From the NCBI RefSeq assembly GCF_030555055.1, contig NZ_JAMOAO010000001.1:1798001-1862000 (forward strand): 64,000 bases of DNA, in the 5' to 3' direction. The notes below the pieces were generated by a model that worked only from the letters and a program-made list of their open reading frames with translations, searched no databases and had not been told where the DNA came from. Source of the DNA: Nocardiopsis sp. YSL2. Its GTDB lineage: Bacteria; Actinomycetota; Actinomycetes; Streptosporangiales; Streptosporangiaceae. The translations under genes were made by a program, and so were the position numbers. Below, one piece after another: positions 23,980 through 35,547 of the stretch (its first letter is position 1; every line of letters starts with the position of its first letter).

Positions 23980-24019
23980 CTCCCCGCCCGCGCGGCCCCT
24001 CGTACGCGCGGGCGGGGAG
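23980..24019. terminator. Strong terminator below the small HTH gene
   Basis: CTCCCCGCCCGCGCG (23980-23994) pairs perfectly over 15 bp with CGCGCGGGCGGGGAG (24005-24019) around a 10-nt loop. It lies 28 bp past the end of the minus-strand HTH gene. Confidence 0.78.
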
Positions 24020-24046
24020 ATCGGAAGGTGCCGGGCACGGCCCGGC

Positions 24047-24367
24047 TCAGGGCCGAAGGGTGTCGATCAGCCTGCGGATGTCGGCGGCCTCGGCCACCGC
24101 GCCGATGCTCAGCGCGAGCTCCCGCACGGCCTCCAGCGCACCCAGCGCCTCGGCCAGGGCGTCGCCGCGTTCCACCAGGTCGAGTACCTGGTCGCGCGGG
24201 TGGCCCACGCCGCCGTCCCCCATCGGCACCGAGGGCACCTTCCCGGCCCGCGCCCACAGGGCCACGGTCACCGGCCGGACACGGAGGAGGTCCGCCACCT
24301 CGCGGGTGGTCAGCAGGTCGCGCCCCCGACGGACCGTCCGGGACGGGAGCCGGTCGGTGGCGGTCAC
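24047..24367 (-). CDS. Small MerR/excisionase-like (BldC-type) HTH protein
   Basis: 106 residues. A winged HTH segment (about 18-60) reads LLTTREVADLLRVRPVTVALWARAGKVPS, as in BldC and DNA-binding excisionase families. A C-terminal Ala/Leu/Glu-rich helix (about 65-104) may dimerise. No effector domain is present. GTG 24367 has GAGGGGG upstream. It is divergent from the XRE-DUF5753 gene at 24598 across a 230-bp region, so the two may share regulation. A transcriptional regulator is likely; the targets are unknown. Confidence 0.75.
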   Translation of the reverse strand: MTATDRLPSRTVRRGRDLLTTREVADLLRVRPVTVALWARAGKVPSVPMGDGGVGHPRDQVLDLVERGDALAEALGALEAVRELALSIGAVAEAADIRRLIDTLRP

Positions 24368-24597
24368 GCGGCCCCCTCACCCGCGGCGCCCCCGGCCCGC
24401 GGCACGACGCGGCGCACTTCCCTCCGGAGCACAGTCCCCACGCGAACCTCCCTGTGTTCGTCGATAGGCACCACACTGACCGAATCCGGGACCGCGCACC
24501 CCGAACATCACCAAAGAGTCACAGTTGGTCGTTATCTGCGGTATGCGGTGGCCGTGTCGTCTTGCATTGGCGCTATTGGCGATGACACGGAGTTGGA

Positions 24598-25431
24598 GTG
24601 CGCTACGTGGAGCGAGAGACCAAACCCGCCTGGCGGCGGCTGGGCAGGGAGATCGTGGCCGCCCGCAGACGAGCGCGCAAGACGCAGGGCCAGGTGGCGC
24701 GGGAGTTGGGCGTGGTGCAGTCGACGGTCTCGGCCTGGGAGCGCGGCACGCGGGGACTCCAGGAACAGCAGGCCGCTGAACTGGACGAGCTCTTCGGCAC
24801 GTCCGGTGTCGTTCTGCGCGCGTGGGGCCGGGCGAATTCACCCGAGGTACTACCGGAGTCCTATGAGGAGGTCGAGCAGCTTGAGGCGAATGTGACGGAA
24901 CTGCGCGAGTACCAGCCGCTGGTCTTCCCGGGCCTGGTGCAGACGAAGGAGTACACCAGGGCGCTGCTCCTGGACACCGGCCCCTGGCGCTCGGCCAAGG
25001 AGATCGACCAGATGGTCGAGGCGCGGGCCAAGCGCCGGCGCAACCTGGACAAGGATCCGGCCCCGGTCGTGTCGATCGTCGTCGAGGAGTACGTGCTCCG
25101 ACGCGTGGTCGGCGGTCGGCGCGACGTCCTGCGCGGCCAGCTCGACACCGTCCTCGCCCTGCTCGACGCGGGCCGCTTCCGGATCCAGGTGATCCCGGAC
25201 GACGCCGACTGCCACCCGGGAGGATCGGGTCCCTTCTGCGTCTACGCGTTCCCCGACCGGCCGATGGTCGCTTCCGCCGAACACATGAAGGGCGAGCAGT
25301 TCATGGATGACATGATGCAGGTGCAACACTGCGCCATGCTCTTCGGCATCCTGCAGTCCGAGGCGCTCTCTCCCCGCTTGAGCCGGGATTTGATCAGGAA
25401 GGCCAAGGAAGAACTCGATGACCACACGTGA
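24598..25431 (+). CDS. XRE-family regulator with DUF5753 domain (copy 1)
   Basis: 277 residues. An N-terminal HTH (about 15-65: RARKTQGQVARELGVVQSTVSAWERG) is followed by the DUF5753 domain (about 95-270) with YQPLVFPGLVQTKEYTRALL, a signature of the WhiJ/Scr1 group of actinomycete regulators. GTG 24598 or the in-frame GTG 24607 may be the start; GGAG at 24595-24598 is better spaced for 24607. The DUF397 gene overlaps its 3' end by 14 nt. Such pairs behave like antitoxin-like regulators controlling development and antibiotic production in Streptomyces; here the target is unknown. Confidence 0.88.
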   Translation: MRYVERETKPAWRRLGREIVAARRRARKTQGQVARELGVVQSTVSAWERGTRGLQEQQAAELDELFGTSGVVLRAWGRANSPEVLPESYEEVEQLEANVTELREYQPLVFPGLVQTKEYTRALLLDTGPWRSAKEIDQMVEARAKRRRNLDKDPAPVVSIVVEEYVLRRVVGGRRDVLRGQLDTVLALLDAGRFRIQVIPDDADCHPGGSGPFCVYAFPDRPMVASAEHMKGEQFMDDMMQVQHCAMLFGILQSEALSPRLSRDLIRKAKEELDDHT

Positions 25432-25603
25432 GCCCCGTTGGCACAAGAGCAGCTACAGCGCCCAGGAAGGCCGTTGCGTCGAGGTGGCCGAGGGATCGAG
25501 CGTCCTCGTCCGGGACACCGGACACCGGGCCCTCGGGCACATCCCCTACTCCACCGACGCCTGGGCCTCGTTCCTGCTCAGCCTCACGACGAACCGGCCC
25601 TGA
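25418..25603 (+). CDS. DUF397 small protein (partner of copy 1)
   Basis: 61 residues. It has the family pattern WHKSSYSAQEGRCVEVAEG...VLVRDTGHR and a C-terminal W-x-x-FLLSL. DUF397 proteins act with the preceding XRE-DUF5753 regulator, probably as the bound partner that sets its activity. It overlaps the regulator gene by 14 nt, so translation is coupled. Confidence 0.88.
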   Translation: MTTREPRWHKSSYSAQEGRCVEVAEGSSVLVRDTGHRALGHIPYSTDAWASFLLSLTTNRP

Positions 25604-25776
25604 CCCCGCGCCGGTAGCGGACGGCCGGCCCCTCGGCCGACCGCCGCCCCGTGTCCACCGCGCCGTGACCCCGCCGGACCGGGGCCTTGCCCGCGTCACC
25701 CGACGCGGCCTCCACCGCCTTCCCGGGCATCCGCTCAGGTGCTGCCGCCAGGCGCACGCCCCGCCGGAGAACCTCC

Positions 25777-25821
25777 GCGCCGACGGCCCCGGGGGCGCGC
25801 TCCCCCCGGGGCCGTCGGCGC
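25777..25821. terminator. Bidirectional terminator (19-bp perfect stem)
   Basis: Arms 25777-25795 and 25803-25821 are exact reverse complements over 19 bp with a 7-nt loop. It lies 10 bp past the pullulanase stop and also downstream of the convergent DUF397 gene. Confidence 0.85.
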
Positions 25822-25831
25822 CGCTCGCGGG

Positions 25832-28663
25832 TCAGTCCGCCACGAACACGGCGACGGTGCGCGGCGGGACGGTCAGCGTCCCGCCGTCCGCGGCGAAGGA
25901 CGCGGTGCGCACGACCTCGTCGGCGGACTCCTCCTGCACCGGGTGCAGGGTCACGTCAGCGCCGTCCAGTGTCGGCACGCTCTGCTCCGCCGTCTCGGGG
26001 GTCGCGTTGAACACGACCGTCACCGACGACCACCCGCCCTCCAGCCCGGCGGTGTCGACGTGCATCGTGATGACGCCGGGAAGCTCCCCGGCTCCGCTGG
26101 TCGGGAAGGACACGCGTTCCTGGACCGCTTCGGCCGTGCCCAGCGAGAACGCCGGGGTGGACGCGCGGATCCGCAGCATCTCGCCGAAGCGCTCCCGGCT
26201 GTCCTCGATGGCCGCGCAGTCCGCGACCAGCGCCGGGTCGGCCAGCAGCGGCCGGGCGTAGTCCCACTTGTCCTCGTTGTCCCAGGCCGGGGGCAGCCCC
26301 ACGCCGAAGTTGTTGCCGTCGGCGCAGTCCCAGTTCAGCCGGTTGAACCAGTCACCGGAGTCGTAGGAGTTGCGGTCCAGCGACTTCGAGCGCAGCCTCT
26401 CGCTGCCGGCGTGCACGAACACCGTGCCCTGCCCGAACACCGCGGTTCCCAGGGACAGCGCCTGCATCCGCACCCGGTCGTCCATCGGGGTGTCCTGCGG
26501 CAGCTTGTAGGCGAGCGCGTCGTACAGGGTCTCGTTGTCGTGGGCGTCCACGTAGGTCACGGCCTCGCCCGGGGCCAGGGTGTACCCGGCCGGCGCGCCG
26601 TTGTAGTCCACCTCCGCGCCGGTCACCTCCCGGCCGGAGGAGTCCGTGAACCGATAGTCGCGCAAGTTGCCCGCCAGCCCCACCTTGATGAGGTCCTGGT
26701 AGCCGAGCAGTCGCGCGAGCTGTTCCTCCTCGGTCCCGTTGGCGGGCGATCCGTTGGGGTCGGTGTAGAGCCCCGAGCCGAAGCCCTGCACGCCCGGGTC
26801 CTGGTCGAAGGGCCCGCCACCGCGCACGCCGTCGCGCAGCCGGTCGTTGAACGTCCCGATGCCGGTCCCGGCCATGTTCGCCTGGGTGGCCTGCTCGAAG
26901 CGGGCGTCGTCGGCGACCTCGCCGAAGTTCCATCCCTCGCCATAGAGCAGGACCGACGACCCGTCGACCCCGTCCTCCTCCAGCGTGAGCCCGTCCAGCG
27001 CCGCGCGCACGTCCAGCATGTTCTGCTTGGGGTGGTGTCCCATGAGGTCGAAGCGGAAGCCGTCGATCTTGTGGTCACGGGCCCAGGTGACCACCGAGTC
27101 CACGACGAGCCTGCCCATCATGAGGTGCTCGGGCGCCGTGTTGGGGCAGCACGTGGACGTGGCCACGCCGCCGTCCGCGTCCAGGCGGTGGTAGTAGCCG
27201 GGCACGATCCGGTCCAGGACCGACTGCTCGTCCTGTCCGGCCTGGTGGGTGTGGTTGTAGACCACGTCCATGACCACGCGCAGTCCGGCGCCGTTGAGGC
27301 CCGCCACCATCTGCCGGAACTCGGTGACGCGGGCCGCGCCCTCGGGGTCGGTGGCGTAGGAGCCCTCGGGAGCCGTGTAGTGGTACGGGTCGTAGCCCCA
27401 GTTGAAGGCGTCCGTGGCGCGCACCCCGGCGACGCACGCCTGCTGCTCCTCGGAGTCGGGCGCGAAGGCGTCCAGGTCGCAGGAGGGCTCGGCGCGGTCG
27501 GCCGGGTCCTCGGGCACCGAGCCGATGTCGAAGACGGGCAACAGGTGGACGTAGTCGACGCCGTCCTCGGCCAGGGCGGCGAGCTCGCGCATACCCGCGG
27601 ATCCGGGCCGCCCGAACGCCGCGTAGGTGCCGCGCAGCTCCTCGGGAACGGTCGCGTCGGAGGCCGAGTGGTCGCGCACGTGGAGTTCGTGGACCGCCGC
27701 CGCCTCGGGGGGCACGGCGGCGGGCTTGGCCAGGTCCGACCAGCCGTCGGGGGCCAGCTCCGGGTCGGTGAGGTCGACCAGGTGGGAGCGGGTGGAGCCG
27801 GTGGACAGCGAGACGCTGTAGGGGTCGGTGACGCGGTTGTCCACGACGGCGCCCCGGCCCTCGTCGGCGGAGGGGGAGAACACCCGCACGTCGAAGGTGT
27901 AGTAGAGCCCCGACCAGTCCGGGCGGCCCTTGACCGACCACACGCCGGTCCTGGGATGGCGCCGCATGTCCACGGTGCGCGGGGTGTCCGCGGTGGCGTC
28001 GTCGTACAGCTCCAGGCTGACGGACCGGGCGGTGGGCGCCCACAGCGAGACGGTCGGGCGTCCGCGGGAGTCCCAGACGGCGCCGAGGTCGGCGTCGGCC
28101 GCGTCCGCGTAGACGTCGTCCAGCACGCCGGGGATCTGGACACCGGTCGCGGCGGTGACCGTGCCCTCGCCGTCGCGCTCCACGACGGCGAGCTGCCCGG
28201 TGAGCGCGTCGGCCACCCGCGGGCGGTTGGCGCCCTCCACGGTCAGGGCCGCCAGGTAGGCCAGGTGCGGCCAGGCCGCGCGCTGGTCGCCGTCGGGGCC
28301 CTCCGGGTCGGGGGTCAGGTCGAGGACCGTGTCGGCGGCGGGTTCCCCGTCCGCGGGGTCGAGGCCGCCGTCGGCGGCGGAGACGAGGGTGTAGGTGTGC
28401 TCGGGGTCGGTGCCGCCCGGCCAGAGCACGGTCGTGCGGTCGATCCAGTGGGCGCGCTGTTCGGTGAGGTCCACGCCCACGTCCTGCCCGCCGGGCTCGG
28501 CCGGAACCGGGAGGGCCGCGGCGCTCGCCGCGGGGCCGAAGAGCAGGGGGACGGCGAGGGCCAGGACGAGGAGTCCGGAGGTCGCGGTGCGGACGGCACC
28601 GGTGGCGTGCGGGACACGGGGTCCGGTGCGCGAGCGCGCGGGCGGGGGGTGCGGGGGCCTCAT
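25832..28663 (-). CDS. Secreted pullulanase-type alpha-1,6-glucosidase (GH13)
   Basis: 943 residues. Signal peptide (about 1-49), N-terminal beta domain, CBM48 (about 195-300), and a GH13 barrel with the pullulanase mark [10 protein letters not shown] (421-430). Conserved regions are MDVVYNH (I), DGFRFDLMG with nucleophile D539 (II), LLYGEGWN with acid/base E576 (III) and VDAHDNET with D709 (IV). It cuts alpha-1,6 branches in pullulan and starch outside the cell, releasing linear maltodextrins. The start is ATG 28663 with AGAGGA upstream. Two CTTGC-type boxes in the promoter suggest MalR control. It is monocistronic. Confidence 0.93.
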   Translation of the reverse strand: MRPPHPPPARSRTGPRVPHATGAVRTATSGLLVLALAVPLLFGPAASAAALPVPAEPGGQDVGVDLTEQRAHWIDRTTVLWPGGTDPEHTYTLVSAADGGLDPADGEPAADTVLDLTPDPEGPDGDQRAAWPHLAYLAALTVEGANRPRVADALTGQLAVVERDGEGTVTAATGVQIPGVLDDVYADAADADLGAVWDSRGRPTVSLWAPTARSVSLELYDDATADTPRTVDMRRHPRTGVWSVKGRPDWSGLYYTFDVRVFSPSADEGRGAVVDNRVTDPYSVSLSTGSTRSHLVDLTDPELAPDGWSDLAKPAAVPPEAAAVHELHVRDHSASDATVPEELRGTYAAFGRPGSAGMRELAALAEDGVDYVHLLPVFDIGSVPEDPADRAEPSCDLDAFAPDSEEQQACVAGVRATDAFNWGYDPYHYTAPEGSYATDPEGAARVTEFRQMVAGLNGAGLRVVMDVVYNHTHQAGQDEQSVLDRIVPGYYHRLDADGGVATSTCCPNTAPEHLMMGRLVVDSVVTWARDHKIDGFRFDLMGHHPKQNMLDVRAALDGLTLEEDGVDGSSVLLYGEGWNFGEVADDARFEQATQANMAGTGIGTFNDRLRDGVRGGGPFDQDPGVQGFGSGLYTDPNGSPANGTEEEQLARLLGYQDLIKVGLAGNLRDYRFTDSSGREVTGAEVDYNGAPAGYTLAPGEAVTYVDAHDNETLYDALAYKLPQDTPMDDRVRMQALSLGTAVFGQGTVFVHAGSERLRSKSLDRNSYDSGDWFNRLNWDCADGNNFGVGLPPAWDNEDKWDYARPLLADPALVADCAAIEDSRERFGEMLRIRASTPAFSLGTAEAVQERVSFPTSGAGELPGVITMHVDTAGLEGGWSSVTVVFNATPETAEQSVPTLDGADVTLHPVQEESADEVVRTASFAADGGTLTVPPRTVAVFVAD

Positions 28664-28728
28664 AGGGGGTGCCGGTCCTCTCAGGTGAGCACGGGGTGTT
28701 CACCGGCACGCTAATGAGACCCCGCTCA

Positions 28729-28772
28729 CTTCTGCAAGAGTTTCCACGACTTTTCTGAAACCTTGCAGCAAG
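28729..28772 (-). promoter_or_regulatory. Two MalR-like boxes upstream of pullulanase
   Basis: CTTGCAGCAAG (28762-28772) is a perfect palindrome around its central A. CTTCTGCAAG (28729-28738) is a near copy. Their centres are about 33 bp apart, i.e. three helical turns. CTTGCAG/CTGCAAG repeats are known in Streptomyces amylase promoters under the LacI-family repressor MalR. Confidence 0.65.
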
Positions 28773-28824
28773 CTGGCATCGCCATCGCACAAGCCGGATC
28801 GGGCAGCGGAACCGCCGCCCCGGA

Positions 28825-29493
28825 TCAGGGCAGGTTGAGCCAGATCGCGACCGCGGGGACGTCGGACTGGTTGGAGATGCGGTGCGGCGTGGTCGAGGGG
28901 TAGGAGATGGTGTCGCCCGGACCGAGCCGGTGGGTGTCGAACCCGGTGTCCACCACCAGCTCGCCGCTCACCACCAGGCCGACCTCGTGGCCGCTGTGGC
29001 GCACGTACTCCGCGTTCTGGCTGGAGAAGGCACCCGGCGGGTAGGTCGACTCGAAGTAGCTCATGCCGGGGACCTGCTCCGGCGTGAGCCGCCGGTAGCG
29101 CACCCCGTGGTGGAGTTCCAGCACGGCCGCGTCGTCGGCCCGGGTGACCGCCACGTGGTCGGACAGCACCCGCGAGGGAGGCGCCTCCGGAGCCCCCTCC
29201 GCCACCGGCGGCCCGTTCCATCCGGGGCCGTCCCCGTCGGGCGACGCCTCCTCCTCGCCTTCGAAGACCGCGGACATGGGTTCGCCCAGCTCGGACATGA
29301 TCTGGTACAGGCGCGTCACCGACGGGCGCATCTTGCCGCGTTCGATCTGGGACAGCGCGCTGGCGCTGATGTCCAGCCTGTCGGCGAGCGCGCGCAGGGA
29401 GAGTCCGCGCGCGTTGCGCAGGGCGCGGATGCGACCGCCGATCCGCTGCTCGTCGTGGTCGGTGCCGGGAGGGTCTGCAGAGGGGCTCGTCAT
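28825..29493 (-). CDS. XRE-cupin transcriptional regulator
   Basis: 222 residues. HTH_3 domain at about 18-72 ([25 protein letters not shown]), acidic linker, then a cupin barrel at about 145-218 ([20 protein letters not shown] and [19 protein letters not shown]). This architecture is typical of regulators of small-molecule catabolic genes, the cupin sensing the ligand. It diverges from the racemase/NCS1 operon across 182 bp with two matching palindromes. It is therefore the probable local regulator of that operon and of itself. Confidence 0.88.
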   Translation of the reverse strand: MTSPSADPPGTDHDEQRIGGRIRALRNARGLSLRALADRLDISASALSQIERGKMRPSVTRLYQIMSELGEPMSAVFEGEEEASPDGDGPGWNGPPVAEGAPEAPPSRVLSDHVAVTRADDAAVLELHHGVRYRRLTPEQVPGMSYFESTYPPGAFSSQNAEYVRHSGHEVGLVVSGELVVDTGFDTHRLGPGDTISYPSTTPHRISNQSDVPAVAIWLNLP

Positions 29494-29522
29494 AGCGGTG
29501 TTAAGTCTACGTAGCGAGCCCG

Positions 29523-29561
29523 TGAAGTGATTGCTTTAGGGATGTTGAAGTTATAGCTTCA
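29523..29561. promoter_or_regulatory. Tandem operators TGAAGT-n4-GCTTCA
   Basis: TGAAGTGATTGCTTTA (29523-29538) and TGAAGTTATAGCTTCA (29546-29561) are two direct copies of one inverted-repeat motif, 23 bp apart. The second is the more symmetric. They sit between the XRE-cupin gene and the racemase operon and are likely its binding sites. Confidence 0.65.
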
Positions 29562-29675
29562 CAAGCCTACGGTGTTCCCAAGGAGTGATCCACGACACAG
29601 AACTCCCCGGACAGGGCCGCCGCGCGCACCCGCGCGAGCGCCACGGACCAAGCCCCGCAGTGCGGAAGGACGAGG

Positions 29676-30479
29676 ATGCGCATCCTGCTGGTGAACGTCA
29701 ACACCACCGACTCCGTCACCGAGGTGATCGCCGGCCAGGCACGGTCGGTGGCCGCGCCCGGCACCGAGATCGTGCCGCTCACCCCCTTCTTCGGCCCGGA
29801 GTCCGTGGAGGGCAACTTCGAGAGCTACCTGTCCGCCGTCGCCGTGATGGACCGCGTCGTCTCCTTCGACGAACCCTATGACGCCGTCGTCCAGGCGGGG
29901 TTCGGCGAACACGGCCGCGAAGGGCTCCAGGAACTCTGCGACGTCCCCGTCATCGACATCACCGAGGCCGCCGCGCACCTGGCCTGCCTCGTCGGGCGCC
30001 GCTACTCCGTGGTGACCAGCCTCGACCGCACCGTCCCGCAGATCCTGGACCGGCTGGCCCTGGCCCGCCTCGACGGCCGCTGCGCCTCCGTCCGCTCCAG
30101 CGGCCTGGGCGTCCTGGACATCGAGCGCGACCGCGCGGCCGCCACAGCCGCCGTCGCCGCGCAGGCCCGCGCCGCCGTCGAGGAGGACGGCGCCGAGGTC
30201 GTCTGCCTGGGATGCGCCGGCATGGCCGGACTGGACGAGGCCGTCCGCGCCGCCACCGACGTCCCCGTCATCGACGGTGTCACCGCGGCGGTCCCCCTGG
30301 CCGAGTCCCTCGTGCGCCTGGGCCTGTCCACGAGCAAGATCCGCACCTACGCCCGGCCCCGTCCCAAGGCCGTGACCGGCTGGCCCCTGCACACCCGAGC
30401 CGTGCCGACCGCGTCCACGGCCGCCGTCCCAGCGTCCGCGCCCCCGCCCCGCCTGGGCGCCGCGCTCGAACTGCCCTGA
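29676..30479 (+). CDS. Asp/Glu/hydantoin racemase-superfamily protein with Gly in place of the first catalytic Cys
   Basis: 267 residues. The N-terminus MRILLVNVNTTDSVT and C-terminal LGCAGMAGLDEAV place it with hydantoin/Asp-Glu racemases. Racemases of this fold use two cysteines. The second is present (C180), but the position of the first, normally ACFGDPG, reads AGFGEHG with G75. Arylmalonate decarboxylase has exactly this Gly/Cys arrangement, so the protein may be a decarboxylase or one-base isomerase rather than a racemase. ATG 29676 follows GGAAGGACGAGG. Two NCS1 permease genes follow (gaps 24 and 69 bp). The substrate is probably a hydantoin- or allantoin-like compound. Confidence 0.8.
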   Translation: MRILLVNVNTTDSVTEVIAGQARSVAAPGTEIVPLTPFFGPESVEGNFESYLSAVAVMDRVVSFDEPYDAVVQAGFGEHGREGLQELCDVPVIDITEAAAHLACLVGRRYSVVTSLDRTVPQILDRLALARLDGRCASVRSSGLGVLDIERDRAAATAAVAAQARAAVEEDGAEVVCLGCAGMAGLDEAVRAATDVPVIDGVTAAVPLAESLVRLGLSTSKIRTYARPRPKAVTGWPLHTRAVPTASTAAVPASAPPPRLGAALELP

Positions 30480-30503
30480 GCAGAGCGAAGGAGTCATCCC
30501 CCC

Positions 30504-32015
30504 ATGGAACAACCGTCCGTTCCTCCGCGATCGGCCGACCGCCCGGCCGACCACCTCCTCGAAGAGTCGATCCTGCCCACCTGGCTGACCCAGCGCCCCA
30601 TCGGGCTGTGGGGCTTCATCTGGATCTGGGTCGGGCTGGCCGTGGTCATCGTGACCTTCCAGTACGGCGCCAACGGTGTCGAGGGCGGTGTGACCCTGCC
30701 CGTGGTCATGGCCATCGTCCTCACGGCCACGATGACGCTCGCGATCGTCATGACCCTCACCGCCGACATCGGCACCGAGCACGGCCTGTCCTTCGCCGTC
30801 TACCTGCGCGCGCCGTTCGGCACCATCGGCACCCACCTGCCCTCCGTCTCGCGCGGGATCGTCGCCGCCTGCTGGTTCGGCATCCAGACCTACCTGGGCG
30901 CGCTGGCCATCAACGGGCTCGTGGAGTACTGGACCGGGTTCAGCTCGTGGCCGCTGTGGTACGCGGTGTTCCTGGTGGTCCAGGTGATCAACGTGGCCCT
31001 GGGCATCAAGGCGATCGAGCGCCTGGCCGCCGTCGCCGCGCCCTGCATCCTGGCCATCTCCCTGTGGATGTACTTCACGCTCGACGGCATCGCCGAGCTG
31101 GAGGGAGCCAACATCTGGACGTTCGCGGGCAGCGGCGACACCTCGCTCGCGGCACTGTTCATCGTCAACATGGCGGTGTGGGCGCCGGTCTCCGTCGACA
31201 TCCCCAACATCACCCGGTTCGTGGCCACGCCCTCCGGCGAGCGCCGCTTCCTGCGCCGCAACCGCAACATCCTCATCGCGCAGTTCGTGGTGCTGCCGGT
31301 GATGCAGATGTGGATCGCGTTCATCGGCGCGGTCTCGGTCATCGTCACCGGGAACTGGAACCCCATCGACGTCATCCAGGGCGAGAGCACGGGCTTCGTG
31401 CTCGGCATCCTGCTGGTGATGATCGTGCTGGCCCAGTGGTCGACCAACACCGCGGCCAACGTCGTGCCGGCGGCGCTGAACTTCGTCAACGCCCTGGCCC
31501 CGTGGCTGTCCTACCGGTACGGAGTGGTCATGGCCGGCGTGGTCGCCACCGCCGTCATGCCGTGGCTGCTGCTGGACAACCTCTTCACGTTCCTCAGCTA
31601 CTACGGCGGCTTCATCGCGGCGATCGCCGGGATCATGATCGCCGACTTCCACCTCATCCGCCGGCGCCGCCTCAACGTGCCGCACCTGTTCCGCTCCGAC
31701 GGCCAGTACCGCTACGTCCGGGGCGTCAACCCGGCGGCACTGATCGCCTGGGGCACCGCCTCCGTCGCCGCCCTGTTCGCCCTCGACTACGCCTACGTCA
31801 TCGGCTTCCCGATCGCCTTCACGGTCTACCTCGTGCTCATGCGGGTGTGGATCCTGCCGCGCTTCCCGCAGGCGGAGCTCTCCCCGTCGGGGCCGGACGA
31901 CTTCCTGGCCACCAGCACCGGGCGCAGCTGGGTGCACGACCCCGACACCGGCGGATTCGACCTCGTGCCGACCGACCGGCTGGCCGACCGCGCCACCGGG
32001 CGCGAGGACATCTGA
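30504..32015 (+). CDS. NCS1-family nucleobase/hydantoin/allantoin permease (copy 1)
   Basis: 503 residues and twelve membrane helices, with the NCS1 features RPIGLWGFIWIWVGLAVVI and the loop IADFHLIRRRRLNV before helix 11. The family (Mhp1, CodB, PucI) imports hydantoins, cytosine, allantoin or related rings with Na+ or H+. Here the helix 1 region is more like the cytosine/allantoin branch. The last 45 residues form a polar tail. ATG 30504 follows GAAGGAG. It is the second gene of a probable three-gene operon with the racemase-like protein. Confidence 0.83.
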   Translation: MEQPSVPPRSADRPADHLLEESILPTWLTQRPIGLWGFIWIWVGLAVVIVTFQYGANGVEGGVTLPVVMAIVLTATMTLAIVMTLTADIGTEHGLSFAVYLRAPFGTIGTHLPSVSRGIVAACWFGIQTYLGALAINGLVEYWTGFSSWPLWYAVFLVVQVINVALGIKAIERLAAVAAPCILAISLWMYFTLDGIAELEGANIWTFAGSGDTSLAALFIVNMAVWAPVSVDIPNITRFVATPSGERRFLRRNRNILIAQFVVLPVMQMWIAFIGAVSVIVTGNWNPIDVIQGESTGFVLGILLVMIVLAQWSTNTAANVVPAALNFVNALAPWLSYRYGVVMAGVVATAVMPWLLLDNLFTFLSYYGGFIAAIAGIMIADFHLIRRRRLNVPHLFRSDGQYRYVRGVNPAALIAWGTASVAALFALDYAYVIGFPIAFTVYLVLMRVWILPRFPQAELSPSGPDDFLATSTGRSWVHDPDTGGFDLVPTDRLADRATGREDI

Positions 32016-32084
32016 CCCCCTCCACCCGCCGCGCGGACACCCGTCCCCGCGCCACCGGCCCCTACCCTCCACTGGAGCACGACC

Positions 32085-33569
32085 ATGAAACCCGACACCA
32101 CCACCGCGCGGGAGCCACTGCCCGCCGAGTCCCTCGACGTCCACGACCCGGACCCGGGCCTGTACAACGATGACCTCGCTCCCCTGCCCGTGTCGAAGCG
32201 GGGGTGGGGCGCCTTCGAGATCTTCAACGTCTGGTCCAACGACATCCAGAGCCTGTTCGGCTACACGCTGGCCGCCACGCTGTTCATCTCCTACGGGCTG
32301 AACGGGTGGTCGGTGTTCGCGGCGATCGTGCTCTCCGGGCTGATCGTCATGGTGCTGGTCAACCTCGTCGGCCGACCGAGCGTGCGGTACGGCATCCCGT
32401 TCGCGGTGATGGCCCGCGCGAGTCTGGGCGTGCACGGTTCCCAGTTCCCCACCCTGGTCCGGGGCGTGGTGGCGATCTTCTGGTTCGGGGCGCAGACCTA
32501 CCTGGCCTCGACCGCGATCGCGCTGCTGATCACCGCCCTGTTCGGCCCCGGGCCGGAGACCACGTTCCTGGGCATGTCCCTGGTCGGGTGGGTGTCGTAC
32601 ACCATCGTCGCGGCGTTCCAGGTCGCGCTGTTCATCCGCGGCATCGCCTGGATCGGCAACTTCCTCAACTGGGCCGGACCGGCCGTGTACATCGTCATGA
32701 TCGTGCTGCTGGCGGTCATCTGGGCCCAGGCCGGCAACGGCCTGTTCTCCGAGATCGGCCAGGTGTTCGCCGGCGGCGGCGACTACGAGGGCGGCCCCGT
32801 GGCGGCGTTCTCGGCGATCGTCGGCACGATGGTGGCCTACTTCGCGGCCGTGGTCATCAACTACGGCGACTTCTCACGGTTCGTGCGCACCGAGAAGGCG
32901 ATGCGCCGGGGCAACCTCCTGGGGCTCCCGGTGAGCCTGGCGCTGTTCTCGTTCCTGGCGCTGTTCATCACCGCCGGGACCGCGGTGCTGCATGGTGAGG
33001 CGCTGACCAACCCGGCCGACATCGTGGAGCGGGTGGACAACATCTGGCTCACCGTGGTCGCCTCGCTGACCTTCTTCGTGGCCACGGTCGGCATCAACGT
33101 GGTGGCCAACTTCGTCCCGCCCGCCTACGGCCTGGCCAACCTGGCGCCGTCGAAGATCAGTGCGCGCACCGGGGGACTGATCACCGCCGCGGTGGCGTTC
33201 GTCATCGGCGGCCTGTGGGTCGGCTTCATCGAACAGATCGGGATCGCGGCCTTCGTCGACACCCTGGGCGCGGTCCTGGCCCCGCTCTACGGGATCATCG
33301 TCGCCGACTACTACCTGATCCGGCGTCGTCGCATGGTGGTCAGCGACCTCTACTCGACCTCGCCGACCGGCGCCTACCACTACACCCGCGGCTGGAACAT
33401 GCGCGCCCTGTCGGCGTTCGTGCTGGCCTCGGTGTTCTCCGTGGCGACCGTGTGGGTGCCCGCGCTCTCCGGCCTGTCCGGCTACGCCTGGCTCCTGGGT
33501 GCCCTGGTCGGAGCGGCCGCCCACGTGGTGTTCGCCCGCCTGGGCTCCCGCACCCCGGCCGCCGCCTGA
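32085..33569 (+). CDS. NCS1-family permease (copy 2)
   Basis: 494 residues and twelve membrane helices. NDDLAPLPVSKRGWGAFEIFNVWSND is the classic NCS1 N-terminus (as in Mhp1 and PucI: N-D-L.P...R.W....N...W). The loop IVADYYLIRRRRMVVSDLY is also typical. It is closer to the allantoin/hydantoin/uracil branch than copy 1, so the two may take up different members of one pathway. It starts 69 bp after copy 1 and ends before a strong palindromic terminator. Confidence 0.86.
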   Translation: MKPDTTTAREPLPAESLDVHDPDPGLYNDDLAPLPVSKRGWGAFEIFNVWSNDIQSLFGYTLAATLFISYGLNGWSVFAAIVLSGLIVMVLVNLVGRPSVRYGIPFAVMARASLGVHGSQFPTLVRGVVAIFWFGAQTYLASTAIALLITALFGPGPETTFLGMSLVGWVSYTIVAAFQVALFIRGIAWIGNFLNWAGPAVYIVMIVLLAVIWAQAGNGLFSEIGQVFAGGGDYEGGPVAAFSAIVGTMVAYFAAVVINYGDFSRFVRTEKAMRRGNLLGLPVSLALFSFLALFITAGTAVLHGEALTNPADIVERVDNIWLTVVASLTFFVATVGINVVANFVPPAYGLANLAPSKISARTGGLITAAVAFVIGGLWVGFIEQIGIAAFVDTLGAVLAPLYGIIVADYYLIRRRRMVVSDLYSTSPTGAYHYTRGWNMRALSAFVLASVFSVATVWVPALSGLSGYAWLLGALVGAAAHVVFARLGSRTPAAA

Positions 33570-33591
33570 GCGGTTCCGTACACACGCGTCG

Positions 33592-33619
33592 GGGGCGCGG
33601 GCACATGTGCCCGCGCCCC
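33592..33619. terminator. Bidirectional terminator (28-bp perfect palindrome)
   Basis: Positions 33592-33605 and 33606-33619 are exact reverse complements (GGGGCGCGGGCACA half). The stem sits between the convergent NCS1 and PEP carboxykinase genes, and TT follows on the plus strand. Confidence 0.8.
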
Positions 33620-33665
33620 TTCGGCCGGTCCGTTGCACGGAAAGGGGGGACCGGCCAGGGATGTC

Positions 33666-35483
<1,818 letters not shown>

Positions 35484-35547
35484 AGCCGCTCCTCTTACGA
35501 AAGTCGAGATCTCTCGCATCATGAACGACGACGACCAGCGGTGACCA

